Source: Acidobacteria bacterium UBA7540 (lineage in GTDB: Bacteria > Acidobacteriota > Terriglobia > UBA7540). From it: DNA of 9,275 nt. This document shows positions 7,137 through 9,275 of the stretch, in pieces. The notes under the pieces were generated by a model. That model did not search any database. It was not told the origin of the DNA and saw only the letters and a list, made by a program, of their open reading frames with translations. The DNA is taken from positions 1-9,275 of the forward strand of contig DLMI01000106.1 in assembly GCA_002478145.1 (NCBI GenBank), written 5' to 3'. The position numbers were made by a program, and so were the translations under genes. How positions within the stretch are numbered: position 1 is the stretch's first letter; the number at the start of each line of letters is the position of its first letter.

Positions 7137-7766
7137 TTATTTCCCGTCGTCTTCCCACTCGGCATCGCAGGACTGGCAATGCCATGCGGGGCGCTGCACC
7201 GGCATCGGCACGCGAAGGAATGCGCTCATGTATGCGATGGGACGGTCCAGTTCCTGGAAGTTCACATCCAGCGACTGGCACTTTGGACAGCGCGGCTGCT
7301 CGTAGAGGCCGACGCCGTGCACGTAGAGACCTTCGAGAATTGGTTCGTCGAGAACTTTCTGTGCGTTGATTACGTCCGGAGCGCTCACCTTGAGTTTGAT
7401 CCCGCCGATAAAGTTTGAAATGAACCAGTCCAGCCGGACGAGATTTTCGTCCGCCAAAAAGCATTCAATGCCGGAAGATTCCAGACTACCCTTGGCCAGC
7501 AGCGCTTCCGGCAGATCGCGAAACTGCCGAATGGTCACAAGCTCTCGTACTTCCATTTCCTGCCGGGGCTCCGGATCCGCATCGTCGGAAAATTCCAGGT
7601 GCCGACGGTCCATTTCGTCCTCGAGAGCATCGCAGGCCGGCTCGGTCAGCGACTCCGCATTCCGCGCCAGTCGGTGCAACTCGCCATCCGTCATGCCGGC
7701 ATAGGTCGCCGCCAGCCTGCGGCGCTCGCGCTGATCGTTCAGGAAAGATTCGTCCAGATGTGACAC
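7137..7766 (-). CDS. DUF2007 protein with C-terminal zinc ribbon
   Basis: This 209-aa protein has three parts. Residues about 17-58 form a helical, charged module (YAGMTDGELHRLA, then ALEDEMDRRHLE). Residues about 75-142 match the DUF2007 'putative signal transducing protein' fold (VTIRQFRDLPEALLAKGSLE, GIECFLADENLVRLDW, GGIKLKV). Residues 158-202 form a zinc ribbon with C160-P-K-C163 and C197-Q-S-C200. The function of DUF2007 is not established, and a regulatory or binding role is the usual guess. There is no signal peptide. The GTG start at 7766 is the only plausible one before an upstream in-frame stop. It has no ribosome site but a possible promoter ends 6 nt above it. The 3' end of this gene occurs in two degraded copies elsewhere in the window. 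The cupin follows after 37 nt. Confidence 0.78.
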   Translation of the reverse strand: MSHLDESFLNDQRERRRLAATYAGMTDGELHRLARNAESLTEPACDALEDEMDRRHLEFSDDADPEPRQEMEVRELVTIRQFRDLPEALLAKGSLESSGIECFLADENLVRLDWFISNFIGGIKLKVSAPDVINAQKVLDEPILEGLYVHGVGLYEQPRCPKCQSLDVNFQELDRPIAYMSAFLRVPMPVQRPAWHCQSCDAEWEDDGK

Positions 7767-7772
7767 TCGCCA

Positions 7773-7801
7773 AGGATACTTCGACTACCTTCATTCAGCA
7801 A
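7773..7801 (-). promoter_or_regulatory. Possible promoter of the DUF2007 gene
   Basis: On the minus strand TTGCTG (7801-7796) and TATCCT (7778-7773) are 17 nt apart. The hexamers are only moderate matches, but the -10 lies exactly 6 nt before the GTG start, so transcription would begin at the start codon itself. No Shine-Dalgarno site is present. Confidence 0.4.
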
Positions 7802-7851
7802 ACTCGCCGCCAGAGGAGCGCCCACTAAGCCGCAAAACGGGCACCTCCGCG

Positions 7852-8178
7852 TTATTTCAGGTTCAAGGATTTAATCTGCTGGACCAGCGTGTCGATTTCT
7901 TCCGACGTGAGCTTGCAGGCGTACTTCGGCATCCGGTCTTTGCCATTCGGGATGATGTTAAGCAGGTCGTCGGGGGACGTGGCATTCACCCGTTCGGAGG
8001 CCAGCGATGGTCCGCCGAAGTGGCAGCCCGTGGCGGTTTTGCCGTGACACTTCGCGCAGTTTTTCTCGAAGACCGGGTTGGTGGTCAATGGTGCGCTGGA
8101 CGCCGATGTTTGGACAAAAACCAAAGCGTGGGCCAAGAACAGAGAAGAGATGGCAACGATGCATTGGGGTACTTTCAC
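7852..8178 (-). CDS. Small exported monoheme cytochrome c
   Basis: This is a 108-aa precursor with a Sec signal peptide (about 1-29, hydrophobic 7-22) and a mature protein of about 80 residues. The haem site is C41-A-K-C44-H45 and M83 in RMPKY is the likely sixth ligand, giving a class I cytochrome c fold. It should carry single electrons in the periplasm. Which oxidase or dehydrogenase it serves is not shown by the neighbours. Two additional cysteines, C52 and C88, are unusual and could form a disulfide. The GTG start at 8178 is chosen because GAGG lies 6 nt upstream and the signal peptide then starts properly. A longer frame from 8253 would run through the palindrome and spoil the signal peptide. 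It is divergent from the cupin at 8305, and the DUF2007 gene lies 85 nt downstream. Confidence 0.88.
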   Translation of the reverse strand: MKVPQCIVAISSLFLAHALVFVQTSASSAPLTTNPVFEKNCAKCHGKTATGCHFGGPSLASERVNATSPDDLLNIIPNGKDRMPKYACKLTSEEIDTLVQQIKSLNLK

Positions 8179-8184
8179 GTTGGA

Positions 8185-8188
8185 CCTC
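8185..8188 (-). promoter_or_regulatory. Ribosome binding site fixing the cytochrome start
   Basis: GAGG on the minus strand is 6 nt above the GTG at 8178. It supports a short, signal-peptide-first cytochrome. Confidence 0.6.
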
Positions 8189-8212
8189 GTCTGAGATTGC
8201 CACGAACGACAA

Positions 8213-8244
8213 ACGGCCCGCAGGCTAATAAATTTGCGGGCCGT
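8213..8244. promoter_or_regulatory. Perfect 10-bp inverted repeat between divergent genes
   Basis: ACGGCCCGCA (8213-8222) and TGCGGGCCGT (8235-8244) are exact reverse complements around a 12-nt AT-rich centre. The structure sits 35 nt before the cytochrome start and 60 nt before the plus-strand cupin start. No T-run follows on either strand, so an intrinsic terminator is unlikely. It may be an operator for a dimeric regulator of both genes, or a hairpin in the cytochrome mRNA leader. Confidence 0.5.
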
Positions 8245-8282
8245 CCGGTACACGAAATAGAGATGGCACGAGGAAGTGAAAC

Positions 8283-8300
8283 ATGAGCATTAAGTCGTAG
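8283..8300 (+). other. Five-codon upstream ORF before the small cupin
   Basis: ATG AGC ATT AAG TCG TAG is preceded by a good ribosome site (GAGGAAG at 8270-8276) and ends 4 nt before the cupin GTG at 8305, which has no ribosome site of its own. The cupin could be translated by re-initiation after this leader peptide. A real start further off, or a sequencing slip joining the two frames, is also possible. Confidence 0.35.
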
Positions 8301-8304
8301 CGGC

Positions 8305-8664
8305 GTGATCCGTCTTGCCAGGGCTCAGGCGAGTATCCCGCGAACCGCAGGCGAGCACTCCGTCAGCCTTTTGCAGCGCGACACGCTCGACGTAAGCCTT
8401 GCCCTCAGCCCGTCTGAGCGCCCGAGCCAACTGACTCAGCACGAACAGGACGAGGTCTATGTCGTCATAGGTGGTCGAGGCGTCCTGCTTCACGATGGCC
8501 AGCGAGACTCATTCGAGTCAGGCGACCTTCTGTTCGTGGCGGCGGGAACCGAGCATCGCTTCGAGGACTTTACCGACGACCTCGCCGTATGGGTTGTCTT
8601 CTATGGACCGTGTGGTGGCGAGGTTCTCCTCGTATCCAAGCCAGAAAAAGCATCGACTCCGTAA
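8305..8664 (+). CDS. Small cupin-domain protein
   Basis: This 119-aa protein is essentially a single cupin-2 barrel. Motif 1 is QHEQDEVYVVIGGRG (45-59) and motif 2 is FVAAGTEHRFEDF (77-89). H46, E50 and H84 are the likely metal ligands. The ending VWVVFYGPCGGE (96-107) is typical of a widespread family of small bacterial cupins with no assigned reaction. It has no signal peptide and is presumably cytoplasmic. The GTG at 8305 is the only usable start after the in-frame TGA at 8284-8286. It lacks a ribosome site but follows a tiny ORF that has one. It is divergent from the cytochrome c gene and 49 nt upstream of the VOC gene, with which it may be co-transcribed. Confidence 0.85.
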   Translation: MIRLARAQASIPRTAGEHSVSLLQRDTLDVSLALSPSERPSQLTQHEQDEVYVVIGGRGVLLHDGQRDSFESGDLLFVAAGTEHRFEDFTDDLAVWVVFYGPCGGEVLLVSKPEKASTP

Positions 8665-8701
8665 TGTTTTTAATCCCTATGCGTGAGAAGCTTTGGAGAT
8701 T

Positions 8702-8707
8702 GGGAGG
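8702..8707 (+). promoter_or_regulatory. Ribosome binding site fixing the VOC-gene start
   Basis: GGGAGG lies 6 nt before the ATG at 8714. It excludes the in-frame TTG at 8693, which would put this site inside the coding region. Confidence 0.8.
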
Positions 8708-8713
8708 TCGATC

Positions 8714-9145
8714 ATGGCAACAACGACAACTAGCGAGAAGCGCACGTCGGTGCGCGGCCTCGGCGAGATCGCATTTCGCGTTAACAATCTAGACGCCATG
8801 CAGCAGTTTTACGAGCACGTCATCGGATTGCCGCTGATGGCCAGAGATTCGACCTGCGCGTTTTTTAAGATTGCGGACGGCTACGGGGGACACACTCAGG
8901 TGCTCGCCTTGTTCGACCGCTCCCAAAACCCCGGCTATCGTGGGACCAACGCAGCGACCACCACAATTGACCACATTGCATTCGCGATAGCTCTCGCCGA
9001 TTTTACAGACGAACTGAAGAGGTTTAGGGGGTTGGGACTCGAAGTCGAAACCGCCGAACATGCATGGATGCACTGGCGCTCTCTTTATGTGACTGATCCC
9101 GAGGGCAATCTGGTGGAGTTTGTCTGCTACGACGAGAGTGTTTAA
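8714..9145 (+). CDS. VOC-superfamily (glyoxalase/dioxygenase fold) protein
   Basis: This 143-aa protein has the two beta-alpha-beta-beta-beta halves of the vicinal oxygen chelate fold. The first half is GEIAFRVNNLDAMQQFYEHV (17-36) with IGLPL after it. The second half begins TIDHIAFAI (84-92) and ends LYVTDPEGNLVEFVCYD (124-140). H87 and E135 are at metal-binding positions. The first metal position, normally His, reads E18. Family members include glyoxalase I, extradiol dioxygenases and antibiotic-resistance proteins, so the substrate is undetermined. The length is right for a single two-module unit. It has no export signal. The strong ribosome site fixes ATG 8714. It follows the small cupin by 49 nt on the same strand. 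Confidence 0.87.
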   Translation: MATTTTSEKRTSVRGLGEIAFRVNNLDAMQQFYEHVIGLPLMARDSTCAFFKIADGYGGHTQVLALFDRSQNPGYRGTNAATTTIDHIAFAIALADFTDELKRFRGLGLEVETAEHAWMHWRSLYVTDPEGNLVEFVCYDESV

Positions 9146-9229
9146 GACGCTCGTCCCCCGTGCCATTCTTCTTGTGTGCGGGCGCTACAGATTGCCGCGC
9201 AGGAAACACCGATGATGGTCGGTTGTGAC

Positions 9230-9238
9230 TGCTAGAAT
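9230..9238 (+). promoter_or_regulatory. Extended -10 element TGCTAGAAT before the last gene
   Basis: TGCTAGAAT ends 10 nt before the ATG at 9249. The TGn extension compensates for the lack of a recognisable -35. The shared TAGAATTCT and identical spacing before the Nudix gene support its role. Confidence 0.4.
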
Positions 9239-9248
9239 TCTCCGTGCC

Positions 9249-9275
9249 ATGTCCAAACAGCACTACTTTTTCAAG
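9249..9275 (+). CDS. Start of a truncated gene, possibly YCII-like
   Basis: Only nine codons lie in the window, MSKQHYFFK. There is no ribosome site but a -10-like element precedes the ATG. The opening resembles a family of small acidobacterial YCII-related proteins that begin M-x-K-Q-H-x-F-F-K. That is recall, not a search, and nine residues cannot prove it. The 103 nt between the VOC stop and this start show no other gene. Confidence 0.4.

Noticed and set aside
7815..7848. Possible terminator hairpin after the cytochrome gene
   Set aside because: The stem GGAGGTGCCC / GGGCGCTCC is imperfect and no T-run follows; too weak to annotate.
8213..8244. Intrinsic transcription terminator
   Set aside because: The hairpin is strong, but neither strand has a T-run after it and it lies upstream, not downstream, of both neighbouring genes.
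8179..8253. N-terminal extension of the cytochrome to 8253
   Set aside because: It would put about 25 polar residues before the signal peptide, run through the palindrome, and ignore the ribosome site at 8185-8188.
1..9275. CRISPR array, tRNA, insertion sequence or phage genes
   Set aside because: No regularly spaced repeats, cloverleaf-like sequence, transposase or phage motifs were seen on either strand.

Overview
The window reads as chromosomal DNA of a soil-type Acidobacteriota bacterium (Koribacter / Terriglobales-like). This is inferred from the large kinase carrying a TolB/PD40 propeller, the DUF2007-plus-zinc-ribbon protein, the style of the small cytochrome and cupin genes, moderately high GC, and a REP-like 'GGATGAC' hairpin repeat. 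No database search was possible, so the taxon is an inference. No tRNA, rRNA, CRISPR array, phage gene or transposase is visible.

Layout. Positions 1-391 (minus) hold the N-terminal end of a LigD-type 3'-phosphoesterase domain (bacterial NHEJ DNA repair), cut by the window edge. Positions 392-647 are intergenic and contain a 129-bp structured repeat. A Nudix hydrolase (648-1085, plus) converges on a 936-aa membrane Ser/Thr kinase with a beta-propeller (1094-3904, minus). Positions 3905-4248 hold the kinase promoter, a 34-codon ORF that belongs to a repeated sequence family, and the oxidase leader. A Tat-exported FAD amine/amino-acid oxidase (4249-5847) and a Sec-exported RidA-family protein (5871-6398) form a plus-strand pair. 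A minus-strand group follows: monoheme cytochrome c (7852-8178), DUF2007/zinc-ribbon protein (7137-7766) and a cupin (6551-7099), with a broken copy of the zinc-ribbon gene's 3' end just past the cupin. Finally a small cupin (8305-8664), a VOC/glyoxalase-fold protein (8714-9145) and the first nine codons of another gene (9249 onward) read on the plus strand.

Working together. The strongest functional link is the oxidase-RidA pair. FAD amino-acid oxidases release reactive imines and RidA proteins hydrolyse 2-imino acids to keto acids plus ammonia. Here both proteins carry export signals, so an extracytoplasmic oxidation/deamination module is likely. The cytochrome and cupin divergently flank a perfect 10-bp inverted repeat that could be a shared operator.

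The most unusual sequence-level signals are (i) three related copies of a zinc-ribbon gene tail, two of which share the same roughly 20-nt deletion and so look like a dispersed repeat derived from gene sequence, and (ii) several genes that lack a Shine-Dalgarno site but have a -10-like hexamer 6-10 nt before the start codon, suggesting leaderless transcripts. I saw no convincing completely new multi-gene system.
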